A stretch of 64,000 nt of DNA from Shinella zoogloeoides (GCF_003574625.1 NZ_QNUJ01000007.1:124001-188000); one strand, 5' to 3'; shown: positions 45,196 to 55,759, numbered from the stretch's first letter. The notes: generated by a model from the sequence alone, not told the origin. Translations and numbers: made by a program.

Positions 45196-46170
45196 ATGGT
45201 CGCCATGCTTACCGATCCCGCCATCCTGCTGCCGGCCTTCGTGATGATCGCCGTGCTGGCGACCTTCTACACGCTGGCGGCGCCCTATCTCGACCGCGGC
45301 GACCTCGGCAAGCGCATGAAGGCGGTGGCGCTGGAGCGCGAGCAGATGCGCGCGCGCGAACGGGCGCGCCTCAACACGCAGGCCGTCCAGAGCAAGGCCT
45401 CGCTGCGCGCCCAGCACAACACCTCCGTGCGCCAGGTCGTCGAACGGCTGAACCTGCGCGAGGCGCTCGTCGACGCCAATACGGTGAACCGGCTGAAGCA
45501 GGCGGGTTATCGCTCGCAGAACGCGCTCAACATCTTCCTCTTCGCGCGCTTCGTCCTGCCCTTCGTCTTCCTGACGCTTGCCGGCTTCTACATCTTCTAT
45601 CTCGGCCTCCTCGCCGACAAGCCGCTGCCGATGCGCATCCTCGCCACCGTCGCCATCGGCTATCTCGGCTTCTACGCGCCGAACATCTTCGTCTCCAACC
45701 AGGTGTCGAAGCGCCAGAAATCGATCCGCCGCGCCTGGCCGGATGCGCTGGACCTCATGCTGATCTGCGTGGAATCGGGCATTTCCATCGAAGTCGCCTT
45801 CAAGCGCGTGGCCGACGAGATCGCCATGGCCTCGCCGGAACTGGCCGAGGAGCTGGTGCTGACCACCGCCGAGCTCTCCTTCCTGCAGGAGCGGCGGGTG
45901 GCCTATGATAACCTCGGCACCCGCATCGGGCTCGACACGGTCAAGTCCGTCACGCAGGCCCTCATCCAGGCCGAGCGCTACGGCACGCCGCTCGCCCAGG
46001 CGCTGCGCGTGCTGGCGCAGGAATGCCGCGACCAGCGCATGAACGAGGCGGAGAAGAAGGCGGCCGCCCTGCCGCCGAAGCTGACCGTGCCGATGATCCT
46101 GTTCTTCCTGCCGGTGCTCGTCGCCGTCATCCTCGGCCCCGCCGGCATCCAGGTTTCCGACCGCTTCTGA
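45196..46170 (+). CDS. tadC: Pilus platform protein TadC
   Basis: A 324-residue partner of TadB with the same F-domain fold. It has an N-terminal helix (LLPAFVMIAVLATFYTLAAP), a central pair of helices, WPDALDLMLICVESGISIEVAF, and LIQAERYGTPLAQALRVLAQECR with the C-terminal helix MILFFLPVLVAVILGPAGIQV. It is the last gene of the cpaB-tadC operon. Its end is followed by a terminator hairpin shared with tadD. Confidence 0.94.
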   Translation: MVAMLTDPAILLPAFVMIAVLATFYTLAAPYLDRGDLGKRMKAVALEREQMRARERARLNTQAVQSKASLRAQHNTSVRQVVERLNLREALVDANTVNRLKQAGYRSQNALNIFLFARFVLPFVFLTLAGFYIFYLGLLADKPLPMRILATVAIGYLGFYAPNIFVSNQVSKRQKSIRRAWPDALDLMLICVESGISIEVAFKRVADEIAMASPELAEELVLTTAELSFLQERRVAYDNLGTRIGLDTVKSVTQALIQAERYGTPLAQALRVLAQECRDQRMNEAEKKAAALPPKLTVPMILFFLPVLVAVILGPAGIQVSDRF

Positions 46171-46190
46171 CAGCGGTTAACCGAACGAAA

Positions 46191-46222
46191 AACGCCCCGG
46201 TCGAGCAATCGGCCGGGGCGTT
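46191..46222. terminator. Terminator hairpin between convergent tadC and tadD
   Basis: Arms AACGCCCCGG and CCGGGGCGTT are perfect. On the minus strand the stem is followed by TTTCG giving a run of five T, so it serves tadD best; in the plus direction the T-tract is weak. It lies 20 bases after the tadC stop and 30 after that of tadD. Confidence 0.8.
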
Positions 46223-46252
46223 GGCGTCTTGGGAGGGACGCTGGGATGAGCT

Positions 46253-47068
46253 TCAGTTGGTGCTGCCGCTGTCGTCCGCGGCGAGCTTCTTCCAGGCGTT
46301 CTGCTGGGTCAGCATGGAGCGCAGATAGGTGACATTGGCTTCGGCCTGCCCGGCGGTCAGCTCCTGCCTTGCGATGGCCTCCGCCTCCTGGAACCGCCCC
46401 TGCAGGCCGACGGTGAGCGCCAGGTTCTGGCGCACGCCGCTGTCGGCGCCGGGCTGGCCGGCGGCCGAGCGCAGATAGGTCTCCGCCGTCTTCAGGTCCC
46501 GCGTCAGGAGATAGGACATGCCGAGATTGGAGAGCACGGACGGCTCGTTCGGCCGCAGGTCGAGCGCCTCGCGGTAGCGCTGGCGGGCCTCGCCCGACCG
46601 GCCGAGCTGGTCGAGGATTGCGCCTTCCGCCGATTTCAGCTTCCAGTCCGGCCGGTCCGGCGTCTGGGCGCGCAGGATCGTGTCGAGCGCCTGCTGGAGC
46701 TGGCCGGCCGCCGCCTGCGCCTTGCCGTAGGCGGCGAGCACTTCACGGTTGTCGGGATTGCTGATGGCGACCTGCTGCATGACGGCGAGCGCCTGGTCGT
46801 TGCGCCCGTTCATGCGCAGGACGCTGGCATAGTTCATGCCGGTCTGGGGATCGCGCGGGTTCTTCTCGTAGGCCTTGCCCATGCTGTCGGCCGCACCGCG
46901 CAGTTCCGTCGCGTTCATCGCGCCGACCGGCTTGGATGTCGTGGGGATCGAGCCCGTGGTCGGGTTGTTCTTGCTGGCGCAGCTCGCCACCGCCACCGTG
47001 ATGGCAAGCAGCGCCGCCCCTCTCAGAAGCGCCGAGCGAAGTGACGAACGCGTGCGGCTGATAGCCAT
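46253..47068 (-). CDS. tadD: TPR-repeat pilus assembly lipoprotein TadD
   Basis: A 271-residue lipoprotein: signal sequence GAALLAITVAVASC with a lipobox ending at the cysteine, followed by tetratricopeptide repeats (for example AYEKNPRDPQTGMNYASVLR, NPDNREVLAAYGKAQAAAG and LDLRPNEPSVLSNLGMSYLL). TadD is needed for secretin or pilus assembly at the outer membrane. It is convergent to tadC. An ATG at 47095 in frame is possible but gives an overly long leader. Confidence 0.9.
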   Translation of the reverse strand: MAISRTRSSLRSALLRGAALLAITVAVASCASKNNPTTGSIPTTSKPVGAMNATELRGAADSMGKAYEKNPRDPQTGMNYASVLRMNGRNDQALAVMQQVAISNPDNREVLAAYGKAQAAAGQLQQALDTILRAQTPDRPDWKLKSAEGAILDQLGRSGEARQRYREALDLRPNEPSVLSNLGMSYLLTRDLKTAETYLRSAAGQPGADSGVRQNLALTVGLQGRFQEAEAIARQELTAGQAEANVTYLRSMLTQQNAWKKLAADDSGSTN

Positions 47069-47151
47069 GATCGGTCCCCGAAGCGATTTTCGCATCCCCG
47101 CGGCGTCAAGAATCACGCCGCAATCTCCACTCCAGCAATAATCTGTTAACC

Positions 47152-47166
47152 CTAACAGAGTGTTAA
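47152..47166. promoter_or_regulatory. CtrA-box-like element CTAA-N7-TTAA
   Basis: In the 132-bp divergent spacer between tadD and the aminopeptidase gene, CTAA-N7-TTAA (TTAA-N7-TTAG on the other strand) matches the CtrA consensus at seven of eight positions, and GTTAACCC lies just beside it. It could control tadD, in line with the similar element before the pilin gene. Confidence 0.4.
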
Positions 47167-47200
47167 TTGCCCGATTCCCGGCTCTCTCCAAAGGTTCGCC

Positions 47201-48592
<1,392 letters not shown>

Positions 48593-48641
48593 GCTTTCCT
48601 TCGGGCGGTTGATACGGTAGCGTAACAATTGCGGGAAGCCG

Positions 48642-49034
48642 ATGGTCGCGCCCGCGATTGCGCCAGCAACGCCCGGAGGATCCGTGCCGCTCGATCTCAC
48701 CCCCTCGCAGGCGCTCGGCCTCTGGCACGCGGTCGCCGTGGAGCAGGTCCGCGAAGACGGGCGGGACCTGACCCTGCGCCAGCTCGCCATCCTTCTGGAG
48801 ATCTATCTCGTGCCCCCGCCGCATACCGTGCGGGGGCTCGCCGCGAAGCTCGGTGTCACCAAGCCGGTGATCACCCGCGCGCTCGACACGATGGGCGAGC
48901 AGGGGCTCGTCACCCGCCTGCGCGACGAGCGCGACCGCCGCAACGTCGTCATCAAGCGCACCGTCGAGGGGGCGCTCTATCTCGAACATCTCGGCGATGT
49001 TATCATCGCCAGGGCCCGCGCCCAGAATTCCTGA
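48642..49034 (+). CDS. MarR family transcriptional regulator
   Basis: A 130-residue winged-helix protein. The helix-turn-helix is LTLRQLAILLEIYL followed by TVRGLAAKLGVTKPVITRALDTMGEQGLV, and the wing is TRLRDERDRRNVVIKRT. It starts at 48642 or at a GTG 14 codons later. The NlpC/P60 gene begins 19 bases after its stop and may be co-transcribed. Target and ligand are not evident. Confidence 0.85.
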   Translation: MVAPAIAPATPGGSVPLDLTPSQALGLWHAVAVEQVREDGRDLTLRQLAILLEIYLVPPPHTVRGLAAKLGVTKPVITRALDTMGEQGLVTRLRDERDRRNVVIKRTVEGALYLEHLGDVIIARARAQNS

Positions 49035-49053
49035 AGGCTTCCGCGAGAACATC

Positions 49054-49911
49054 ATGAACGCCCTGCCAGACCGCCGCCTCAACGCCTTCCGTCCGGACCT
49101 CGCCGAAGAAGCCCTCAAGGGCACCGTCGCCGCCGGGCGCTATGTGACGGGCGTGCCGGCCCGTATCGCCGTGCCCGTCGCCGCCCTCCGGCCCCGGCCG
49201 GACGAGGCCGCCGGCATCGACACGCAGGTCCTGTTCGGCGAGGGCGTGCGCGTGCTCGACCGCGCCGGCGGCTGGGCCTGGGTGAAGTCGGATTTCGACG
49301 GTTACGTCGGCTACCTGCCGGAAACGGCGCTGGATGCGGCCGCGTTGCCCGCCACCCATGTCGTCGGCGTGCCGCGCACCTTCGCCTATACCGGGCCGGA
49401 CCTCAGGACGCCCGCCGCCTTCGCGCTTTCCATCGGAAGCCGGCTAACGGTCGTCGGCGAGAGCGAGACGCGGGGCACGCGCTATTTCACGCTGGAAGGC
49501 GGCCAGTCGGTCATTGCCGGCCATTGCCTGCCGGTCGGCGGGACGGCGGGCGGCGATTATGTCGCGATTGCCGGCCGCTTCCTCGAAACGCCCTATCTGT
49601 GGGGCGGCCGCTCCGGCTTCGGCCTCGACTGCTCGGCCCTCGTGCAGCTTTCCATGATGATGGCGGGGCGAAGCGCCCCGCGCGATTCCGACATGCAGGC
49701 CGCGGGTCTCGGCACGCCCGTCGCCCGCGAGGAACTGCGGCGCGGCGACCTCGTCTTCTGGAAGGGTCATGTGGCGATCATGGAGGACGAGACGACCATC
49801 ATCCATGCCAACGGCCATACGATGAGCGTCGCCCGCGAGCCGCTGGCCGCCGCCATCGAGCGCACCGCCTATCTCTACCAGCAGCCGACGGGCTATCGTC
49901 GTCCGGTCTAG
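49054..49911 (+). CDS. NlpC/P60 family peptidoglycan hydrolase with SH3-like domains
   Basis: A 285-residue protein. Residues about 20-155 form two bacterial SH3-type modules (FGEGVRVLDRAGGWAWVKSD and GSRLTVVGESETRGTRYFTL), and the C-terminal NlpC/P60 domain has the catalytic cysteine in GFGLDCSALVQLSM, the histidine in WKGHVAIM, and the third polar residue in IIHANGH. No classical signal peptide is apparent at the chosen start, which is common in this rhizobial group. It likely cleaves gamma-glutamyl links in cell-wall peptides. It overlaps the convergent ArsC-like gene by 4 bases. Confidence 0.9.
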   Translation: MNALPDRRLNAFRPDLAEEALKGTVAAGRYVTGVPARIAVPVAALRPRPDEAAGIDTQVLFGEGVRVLDRAGGWAWVKSDFDGYVGYLPETALDAAALPATHVVGVPRTFAYTGPDLRTPAAFALSIGSRLTVVGESETRGTRYFTLEGGQSVIAGHCLPVGGTAGGDYVAIAGRFLETPYLWGGRSGFGLDCSALVQLSMMMAGRSAPRDSDMQAAGLGTPVAREELRRGDLVFWKGHVAIMEDETTIIHANGHTMSVAREPLAAAIERTAYLYQQPTGYRRPV

Positions 49912-50252
49912 AATAGCGTCTCGTAGATCTCCGGCTTGAAGCCGGCCGTAAGCTGCCCGTCGCGGTCGAGGATCGGGCGCTTGATCATGGATGGCTGAGC
50001 GATCATCAGCGCGATGGCCTTCTTCCCGTCGAGGTCCTGCTTGTCGCCGTCCGGCAGGGCGCGGAAGGTGGTTCCGGCGCGGTTGAGCACCGTTTCCCAG
50101 CCGAGCGCATCGACCCAGCGGGCAAGGCTCGCCTCGTCGATGCCTTCCGCCTTGTAGTCGTGGAAGCGATAGACGACGCCCCGGGCGTCGAGCCAGGTGC
50201 GGGCCTTCTTCATCGTGTCGCAGTTCTTGATGCCGTAGATCGTGACGGTCAC
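49908..50252 (-). CDS. ArsC/Spx/YffB family protein
   Basis: A 114-residue thioredoxin-fold protein of the arsenate reductase family. The motif GIKNCDTMKKARTWLD holds the only N-terminal cysteine, and PSMIKRPILDRDGQLTAGFKPEIY is the conserved C-terminal segment. The spacing matches the YffB subgroup, whose members are poorly understood, rather than proven arsenate reductases. No ars genes are nearby, so arsenic resistance is not implied. Confidence 0.85.
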   Translation of the reverse strand: MTVTIYGIKNCDTMKKARTWLDARGVVYRFHDYKAEGIDEASLARWVDALGWETVLNRAGTTFRALPDGDKQDLDGKKAIALMIAQPSMIKRPILDRDGQLTAGFKPEIYETLF

Positions 50253-50299
50253 GCGTCTCTCCTCATGTCATGTGCCGCTTTCATAAAGCGCCGCGAGGA

Positions 50300-50920
50300 T
50301 CACGTCACCCCGAAATAGCGGCCGGGGCGGTGATTGATGGCGAGCGTCATGTTGACGACGACGGCGCCGAGCACCGAGAGCGCCAGCCGGTCCGCCGGGA
50401 TGACGAAGAAGGCCGCGGCGAGGATGGCAAGGTCGACGCCGAGCTGGAAATAGCCGGCGCGCAGGCCGAACCGGTCCTGCAGGTAGATCGCCAGAACATT
50501 GATGCCGCCGAGCCCGGTGCGGTGGCGGAAGAGGATGAGCAGGCCCGTGCCGGAAAGCGCGCCGCCCATCACCGCCGCATAGAGCGGATCGAGATGGGAG
50601 AAGGCGATCAGGCCGGATGTGAGTCGGGTAAGGATCGAGACCAGCGTCACCGCGGCGAACGTCCGCAGTGTGAAGGCCCAGCCGAGCTTGCGCACGGCAA
50701 GCACGTAAAAGGGCAGGTTGATGGCGAAGAACAGCCACCAGAAGCCGATGCCCGTCGCATATTGCAGGAGGAGGGCAAGACCCGCCGTGCTGCCGGCGAG
50801 CAGCACGGCCTTGGTGTAGATCACCACGCCGAGCGCCACGAACATCGTGCCGACGACGATGGCGATGACATCCTCGTAGACGGAATGGCGCTCGGGCGGG
50901 GATGCTGTCTCGGCCGTCAT
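50300..50920 (-). CDS. YitT family membrane protein (DUF161)
   Basis: A 206-residue integral membrane protein with about five to six helices (AIVVGTMFVALGVVIYTKAV, GFWWLFFAINLPFYVLAVR, GGINVLAIYLQDRFGLRAGY). The internal GGALSGTGLLILFRHRTGLGG is typical of the YitT/YczE family, of unknown transport or structural role. It starts 7 bases after the aminotransferase gene ends, indicating an operon. Confidence 0.85.
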   Translation of the reverse strand: MTAETASPPERHSVYEDVIAIVVGTMFVALGVVIYTKAVLLAGSTAGLALLLQYATGIGFWWLFFAINLPFYVLAVRKLGWAFTLRTFAAVTLVSILTRLTSGLIAFSHLDPLYAAVMGGALSGTGLLILFRHRTGLGGINVLAIYLQDRFGLRAGYFQLGVDLAILAAAFFVIPADRLALSVLGAVVVNMTLAINHRPGRYFGVT

Positions 50921-50927
50921 CGCGTCC

Positions 50928-52097
50928 TCACAGGCTCAGGAACTTCTCGATGACGGCGTCGACCTCCGCCGTCTTCAGGCCTGCGATGTTGATGCGGCCG
51001 GAGGTCGGCATGTAGATGGCGTGCTCGGCCCTGAGCTTCATCACGTCCGCCTCCTCGAGCGGCAGCAGCGAGAACATGCCCTCCTGCTCGCGGATGGCGG
51101 TCAGCACCTGCCAGCGCTTCGAAAGGCCCGCGGCAAGGCGCTCGCGGATCGCGGTTATGCGCAGCCGCATGGATTCGAGCTCGGCCTTCCAGTCCGCCAT
51201 CAGCGCCTCGTCACCGAGGATCATGCTGACGACCGCGGACCCGTGGTCCGGCGGCATGGAATAGCTGACGCGGGCGAGCGCCGCGAGATTGCTGCGCACG
51301 GTCAGCGCCGTCTCGGCGCTGCCGCAGACGGCATAGATCGCCCCGGTGCGCTCGCGGTAGAGCCCGAAGGACTTCGAGCAGGAAACGGCGACCAGCGCCT
51401 CCGGCACGGCGCTGAGCAGGATGCGCAGGCCCGCCGCGTCTTCGTCGAGGCCCCGGCCATAGCCCTGATAGGCGATGTCGATGACCGGCAGCAGGCCGCG
51501 CTCGGCGACGAGCGCGGCAACGGCGCGCCATTGCTCGGTATTGAGGTTCGCGCCCGTCGGGTTGTGGCAGCTCGCATGCAGCAGCACGGCATCGCCCGGC
51601 GCGGCGCCGGAAAGCGCCTCCATCATCCGCTCGAAGAGAACGGCCTGCGAGGGGATGTCGAAGAAGGGATAGGTGACGACCTCCAGGCCGGCGGCCGTGA
51701 AGATGCTGGCATGGTTCGGCCAGGTCGGCAGGCCGAGCCAGATGCGCCGCGTGCCGGTGCGCGCCATGAGGTCGCCCGCAAGGCGCAATGCGCCCGAGCC
51801 GCCGGGCGTCTGCAGTCCGGCGGTCGCGCGGCCGCGGCCGGCCTCGCCCGTCGTCAGCGCCCACAGGCGTTCGAGGAAGACGGGATCGCCTTCCGGCCCG
51901 ACATAGGCCTTGGTCTGCTGGGTCTCGACGAGGCGGCGCTCGGCCTCCTTGACCGCGCGGAAGACCCGCGTGACGCCCGTTTCGTCGCGATAGACGCCGA
52001 CGCCGAGGTCCACCTTGCCGGCGCGCTCGTCCGCCCGGAAAAGGCCGATCAGGGCAAGCAGCGGATCGTCGGGCTGGCGGGTGAGGGCATCGAACAT
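50928..52097 (-). CDS. Aromatic/aspartate amino acid aminotransferase (TyrB/AspC type)
   Basis: A 389-residue class I PLP aminotransferase. It begins with DPLLALIGLFRADERAGKVDLGVGVYRDE, then has HASCHNPTGANL, DIAYQGYGRGLDEDA, the PLP lysine in VSCSKSFGLYRERTGA, and a C-terminal SGRINIAGL. This layout (subgroup I-alpha) is that of E. coli AspC and TyrB, which transaminate aspartate and aromatic amino acids. Which substrate dominates cannot be read directly. It is followed by the YitT-type gene. Confidence 0.92.
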   Translation of the reverse strand: MFDALTRQPDDPLLALIGLFRADERAGKVDLGVGVYRDETGVTRVFRAVKEAERRLVETQQTKAYVGPEGDPVFLERLWALTTGEAGRGRATAGLQTPGGSGALRLAGDLMARTGTRRIWLGLPTWPNHASIFTAAGLEVVTYPFFDIPSQAVLFERMMEALSGAAPGDAVLLHASCHNPTGANLNTEQWRAVAALVAERGLLPVIDIAYQGYGRGLDEDAAGLRILLSAVPEALVAVSCSKSFGLYRERTGAIYAVCGSAETALTVRSNLAALARVSYSMPPDHGSAVVSMILGDEALMADWKAELESMRLRITAIRERLAAGLSKRWQVLTAIREQEGMFSLLPLEEADVMKLRAEHAIYMPTSGRINIAGLKTAEVDAVIEKFLSL

Positions 52098-52276
52098 GGC
52101 CGGTTTCCTGTCTGGCTGGAGGGTGGAACCGGTTTAGGACAAATCGCCCGAAAATTCGACCATGATATTGCGGGCAAGGCGCAAGACGCTTGCATTGCCT
52201 CCCGGGCGCCGCGCCGCCCCGACTTTTCGGAACCTTCTTGCCGCAGGGCGGTTGCCGAGAGGAAGCCCGCCCCCAT

Positions 52277-53149
52277 ATGATGGGAAGGTGCCATGAGGAA
52301 GGTCCATTGGACAGGAACGGCAAGATCACGTCGGCCGCGCTGCTTGCGGCCATTCGCAATCGCCGCGGCCACCGGCCGCCGGAAAACAATCGCCCGGGCG
52401 ACACCGTCATCGCGTCCTACAACGTGCACAAATGCGTCGGCGTCGACCGGCGCTTCGATCCCGAGCGCACGGCGAGCGTGATCGCCGAGATGAATGCCGA
52501 CATCATCGCCATCCAGGAGGCGGACAAGCGCTTCGGCGAGCGCTCGGGCCTCCTGAACCTGGAGGCGCTGGAGCGCGACTGCGGCCTCGTGCCGGTGCCG
52601 ATCAACGCGCTGTCCTCCTCCGGCCACGGCTGGCACGGCAACATGATCATGATGCGCAAGGGCGTGGTGGGCGGCGTGCGGCAGCTGAAGCTGCCGGGCG
52701 TCGAGCCGCGCGGCGCGCTCGTCGTCCATCTCGACCTGCCGGTGGGGAAGCTGAGGCTCGTCGCCGCCCATTTCGGCCTCCTGAAGCGCTCGCGCGAGCA
52801 GCAGGCGATGGCGATCCTCGCTTCCGTCGCGGAAGAGGAGGAGATGCCGACCCTTCTCGTCGGCGACCTCAACGAGTGGCGCGTCGGCCGGCGCTCGTCG
52901 CTCTCGCGCCTGCAGCCGACCTTCGATCCGGCCTCCGGCGCGGTGCCGAGCTTTCCTTCCCGCTTTCCGGTTCTGGCGCTCGACCGGGCGCTCGGCCATC
53001 CGCACGACCTCGTCACCTCCGTCGAGGTGCACGATTCGCCGCTGGCGCGCGTGGCGTCCGATCACCTGCCGATCAAGGCCCATATCGACCTCAAGGTCGT
53101 CTGGGAGCGTGCCGGCGCGTCTACAGATAGGGCGAGCCGAGCCATGTGA
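52277..53149 (+). CDS. Endonuclease/exonuclease/phosphatase family protein
   Basis: A protein of about 290 residues with the EEP fold: IASYNVHKCVGVDRRFDP, the metal ligand in IIAIQEADKRFGERSG, VAAHFGLLKRSREQQ, the GDLNEW motif and the C-terminal SDHLPIKAHI. EEP proteins near cardiolipin synthase may act on phospholipid head groups or nucleic acids; the substrate is unknown. The start is uncertain: ATG 52277 is used here, but a TTG at 52307 has a better AGGAAGG site 4 bases upstream. The 3' end overlaps the convergent cls gene by 29 bases. Confidence 0.85.
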   Translation: MMGRCHEEGPLDRNGKITSAALLAAIRNRRGHRPPENNRPGDTVIASYNVHKCVGVDRRFDPERTASVIAEMNADIIAIQEADKRFGERSGLLNLEALERDCGLVPVPINALSSSGHGWHGNMIMMRKGVVGGVRQLKLPGVEPRGALVVHLDLPVGKLRLVAAHFGLLKRSREQQAMAILASVAEEEEMPTLLVGDLNEWRVGRRSSLSRLQPTFDPASGAVPSFPSRFPVLALDRALGHPHDLVTSVEVHDSPLARVASDHLPIKAHIDLKVVWERAGASTDRASRAM

Positions 53150-54581
53150 TGCGCTCGACGAGGCGCTGGGCGAAGGGCCGTGCATTGAGCTCTTCCAGCG
53201 TGACCTCCTCGGCATTCGACAGCGCGGCCGTGATGCGCCCGGTGATGCGGTCGGCGAAATCCGGGTCGATCACCTCGATATCCACCTCGAAGTTCAGCCG
53301 CAGCGAGCGCGGATCGATGTTCGACGAGCCGACATAGGTCCAGATGTCGTCGATGACCGTCAGTTTGGAATGGTTGAAGGCGCCGGAGGCGCGCCAGATG
53401 CGGCAGCCGTATTTGAGCAGCTGGTCGAACTGGGCGGTCATGGCGAGGTCGACGAGCTTGAGGTTGTTGGCCGAGGGCACGACGATGTCGATCTCCACCC
53501 CGCGCCGCGCCGCCGTGACCATCGCGCTGATCAGTTCGCGGTCGGGCAGGAAATAGGGCGACATGATGCGGATCTGCTTCTTGGCGACCGACAGCGCACC
53601 CATCAGCATGCGGTGGTTGGTCTCCAGACTCTTGTCCGGCCCGGAGGGCACGACGCGGGCGAGCATGCCGGTATCCGGCGCGTCCGGCGGCGGCGGAATG
53701 CGCCAGGCCTCGCCGGAAAGGTCGTCGCCGCCGGAAAAGCGCCAGTCCTCATAGGCGATGCGGAAGAGGTCGCTGACGACGGGGCCGGTGAGGCGGAAAT
53801 GGGTGTCGAGCGCCGCGGCCTGCCCGGCGAATTCCGCGCAGAAGCCGGCGCGGATGTTGAGGCCGCCGGTAAAGGCGGTGGTGCCGTCGACGATGAGGAT
53901 CTTCCTGTGGGTGCGCAGGTTCGCATAGGGCAGGCGCAGGCCCATGACGATATTGCCGTTGAACACGTCCGTCGGCACCTTCGCCCGTTGCAGCTCCGAG
54001 ACGATGGAGGGAATGGAATAGCGCGCGCCGACCGCATCGATCAGCACGCGCACCTCCACGCCGCGTGCGACCGCCGCCGACAGCGCCTCGACGAAGCGCT
54101 CGCCGGCCTTGTCGCGGTCGAAGATGTAGGTTTCGAGCAGGATGGAGCGCTCGGCGGCGGCGATGGCGGCGAGCATTGCCGCATAGGCCTCGTCGCCGGT
54201 CGAGAGCACCGCGATGCGGTTGCCCGAAGTGAGCCGGCAGCGGCCGACGGCGTCGCCGAGGCGCTGCATGGCGGCGAGCGCCCCGCCGAAGCGCACCTGC
54301 ATATGGGCGTTGGAGACGTCGTATTCGTCGAGATGGTGCCAGCCGGCGGCGAGCAGGCCCTCGCGGCCGAGATTGAGGGTCTTTCGCCGGATACGGTTCA
54401 CGCCCCCGACGGCATAGATCAGCGCGCCGACCACCGGCGACAGCACGATGACGCCGACCCAGCCGATCGCCGCGCGCACTTCCTCCTTCGTCATCGTCGC
54501 ATGGATGGCGGCGGGAACGCCGAGCACGATCGACAGCGCGACGAGGATATGCGGCCAGTAGGCGGAGAGCGTCTCAAACAT
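53121..54581 (-). CDS. cls: Cardiolipin synthase (phospholipase D superfamily)
   Basis: A 486-residue membrane enzyme that joins two phosphatidylglycerols. Two N-terminal helices (WPHILVALSIVLGVPAAIHA, VGVIVLSPVVGALIYAVGG) are followed by two HKD motifs, the first THRKILIVDGTTAFTGGLNI near residue 230 and the second FNHSKLTVIDDIWTYVGSSN near residue 400. Length equals E. coli ClsA. It overlaps the EEP-family gene, which lies convergently downstream. Confidence 0.93.
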   Translation of the reverse strand: MFETLSAYWPHILVALSIVLGVPAAIHATMTKEEVRAAIGWVGVIVLSPVVGALIYAVGGVNRIRRKTLNLGREGLLAAGWHHLDEYDVSNAHMQVRFGGALAAMQRLGDAVGRCRLTSGNRIAVLSTGDEAYAAMLAAIAAAERSILLETYIFDRDKAGERFVEALSAAVARGVEVRVLIDAVGARYSIPSIVSELQRAKVPTDVFNGNIVMGLRLPYANLRTHRKILIVDGTTAFTGGLNIRAGFCAEFAGQAAALDTHFRLTGPVVSDLFRIAYEDWRFSGGDDLSGEAWRIPPPPDAPDTGMLARVVPSGPDKSLETNHRMLMGALSVAKKQIRIMSPYFLPDRELISAMVTAARRGVEIDIVVPSANNLKLVDLAMTAQFDQLLKYGCRIWRASGAFNHSKLTVIDDIWTYVGSSNIDPRSLRLNFEVDIEVIDPDFADRITGRITAALSNAEEVTLEELNARPFAQRLVERITWLGSPYL

Positions 54582-54700
54582 GATGCGTGCGGATCATCCC
54601 AAGGCGGCAAGCTCTTTTGCTGCTTCTATATATTGCTTCGGACGATACGAATGCGAGGGGGAAGGCCATCCCCCGCGCGAAGATTTTTGCAGGCCCCCAG

Positions 54701-55759
54701 TCAGTCTTCCAGCGTGCCCGGCTTGCGGTCCCTGCGGGTGGCTTCGCGGCAGGCGATCTTCATCAGGTCGTCGCCCCGGCGGGCGTAGCGGGCCGAGCAG
54801 CGCGTGGCGATCAGCCCGTCATGGCCGGCAGTGACCGCGAGCGTGCCGCCGGGTTCGCCCGGCCGGACGATGAGGGTTGCGATGAGGTCGCCGGCCTTCA
54901 CCTCGTCGCCGATATCGCGGTGGAAGAGCACGGTGCCGGGCTCGGGCGCCTTGACCATCTCGATATTGTCGAGCGGCACGGCGGGTCCCGCATAGGGCTT
55001 CGCTTCATGCGCCGGGTCGGCGACGACGCCGCGGCCGGCGAGGAAGGCCCAGAGACCGTCCGCATCGTGCCGCGCCATGTCGGGATAGACGTCGCGCCGG
55101 CCGCGCAGCTCGACGGTGACGGCAAGGCGGCCGGGTACGCTCTTCAGCTTGTCGCCTCCCTGGCGCTTGAAGGCATGGCCGACGGCCTCCTCGAAGGCGG
55201 TGCTTTCGCCGTCCGAGAGGAACACGGCCTTCATGTCGAGGGCCGATGCCAGGTCCGCCGCCTCCGGCCAGAAGGCCTCGTCGATATAGGCATATTGCAG
55301 GGATTCGTCGTCGCAGTGCAGGTCGAGGACGAGGTCCGCGCCGAGTGCGGTATGGAGCAGCGTCCGCTTCAGCCGGTCGGCGGCGCTGCGGCTTTCGAAT
55401 TTGTCGAGCAGCGTATCCCGCCCGGCAAGTGCCACCAGCGGGAAATCGCGGTTGAAATTGGTGCGCGAGCCGAGATCGAAGCGGCCTTCCATCTCGCCGA
55501 AATGGTACTGGGCAAGGCCGATCGGGTTGGCCTGCGGCACGACGGTAATGTCGCCGCGGATCGCGCCGTCCGCCTCCGCCTTCTGCAGGCCTTCCAGCAG
55601 GAAGTGGAGGAGCGCGGTGCCGGGCAGCTCGTTGGCATGCAGCGCCGCCTGGATATAGGCCGAGGGTGCCGCGCTGTCGCTGCCCTTGAAGCGGAAGACC
55701 GGCACGCGCCATTCGATGCCTGCCGTATCCCCGCCGATGATGATCTCGGAACGTTCCAC
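54701..55759 (-). CDS. Succinylglutamate desuccinylase/aspartoacylase family protein
   Basis: A 352-residue M14-like zinc deacylase. The metal site is AALHANELPGTALL with H and E, and DLVLDLHCDDESLQ supplies the second histidine; the acidic catalytic residue is probably in TVELRG. The C-terminal 80 residues (VKAPEPGTVLFHRDIGDEVKAGDL) look like a biotin/lipoyl-hybrid domain. GTG at 55759 is chosen because GAGGAG lies upstream. Rhizobial relatives act on N-acylated amino acids; the substrate here is unknown. It is divergent from ogt. Confidence 0.85.
   Translation of the reverse strand: MERSEIIIGGDTAGIEWRVPVFRFKGSDSAAPSAYIQAALHANELPGTALLHFLLEGLQKAEADGAIRGDITVVPQANPIGLAQYHFGEMEGRFDLGSRTNFNRDFPLVALAGRDTLLDKFESRSAADRLKRTLLHTALGADLVLDLHCDDESLQYAYIDEAFWPEAADLASALDMKAVFLSDGESTAFEEAVGHAFKRQGGDKLKSVPGRLAVTVELRGRRDVYPDMARHDADGLWAFLAGRGVVADPAHEAKPYAGPAVPLDNIEMVKAPEPGTVLFHRDIGDEVKAGDLIATLIVRPGEPGGTLAVTAGHDGLIATRCSARYARRGDDLMKIACREATRRDRKPGTLED

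Noticed and set aside
42363-45224. A 953-codon open frame on the minus strand across cpaE, cpaF and tadB
   Set aside because: It is the reverse-strand shadow of three well-supported pilus genes; the translation is Asp/Arg/His-rich without any family motif, as expected from GC-rich codon bias.
49908-50252. Arsenate reductase and hence arsenic resistance
   Set aside because: The protein belongs to the YffB/Spx side of the family and no other ars gene is nearby.
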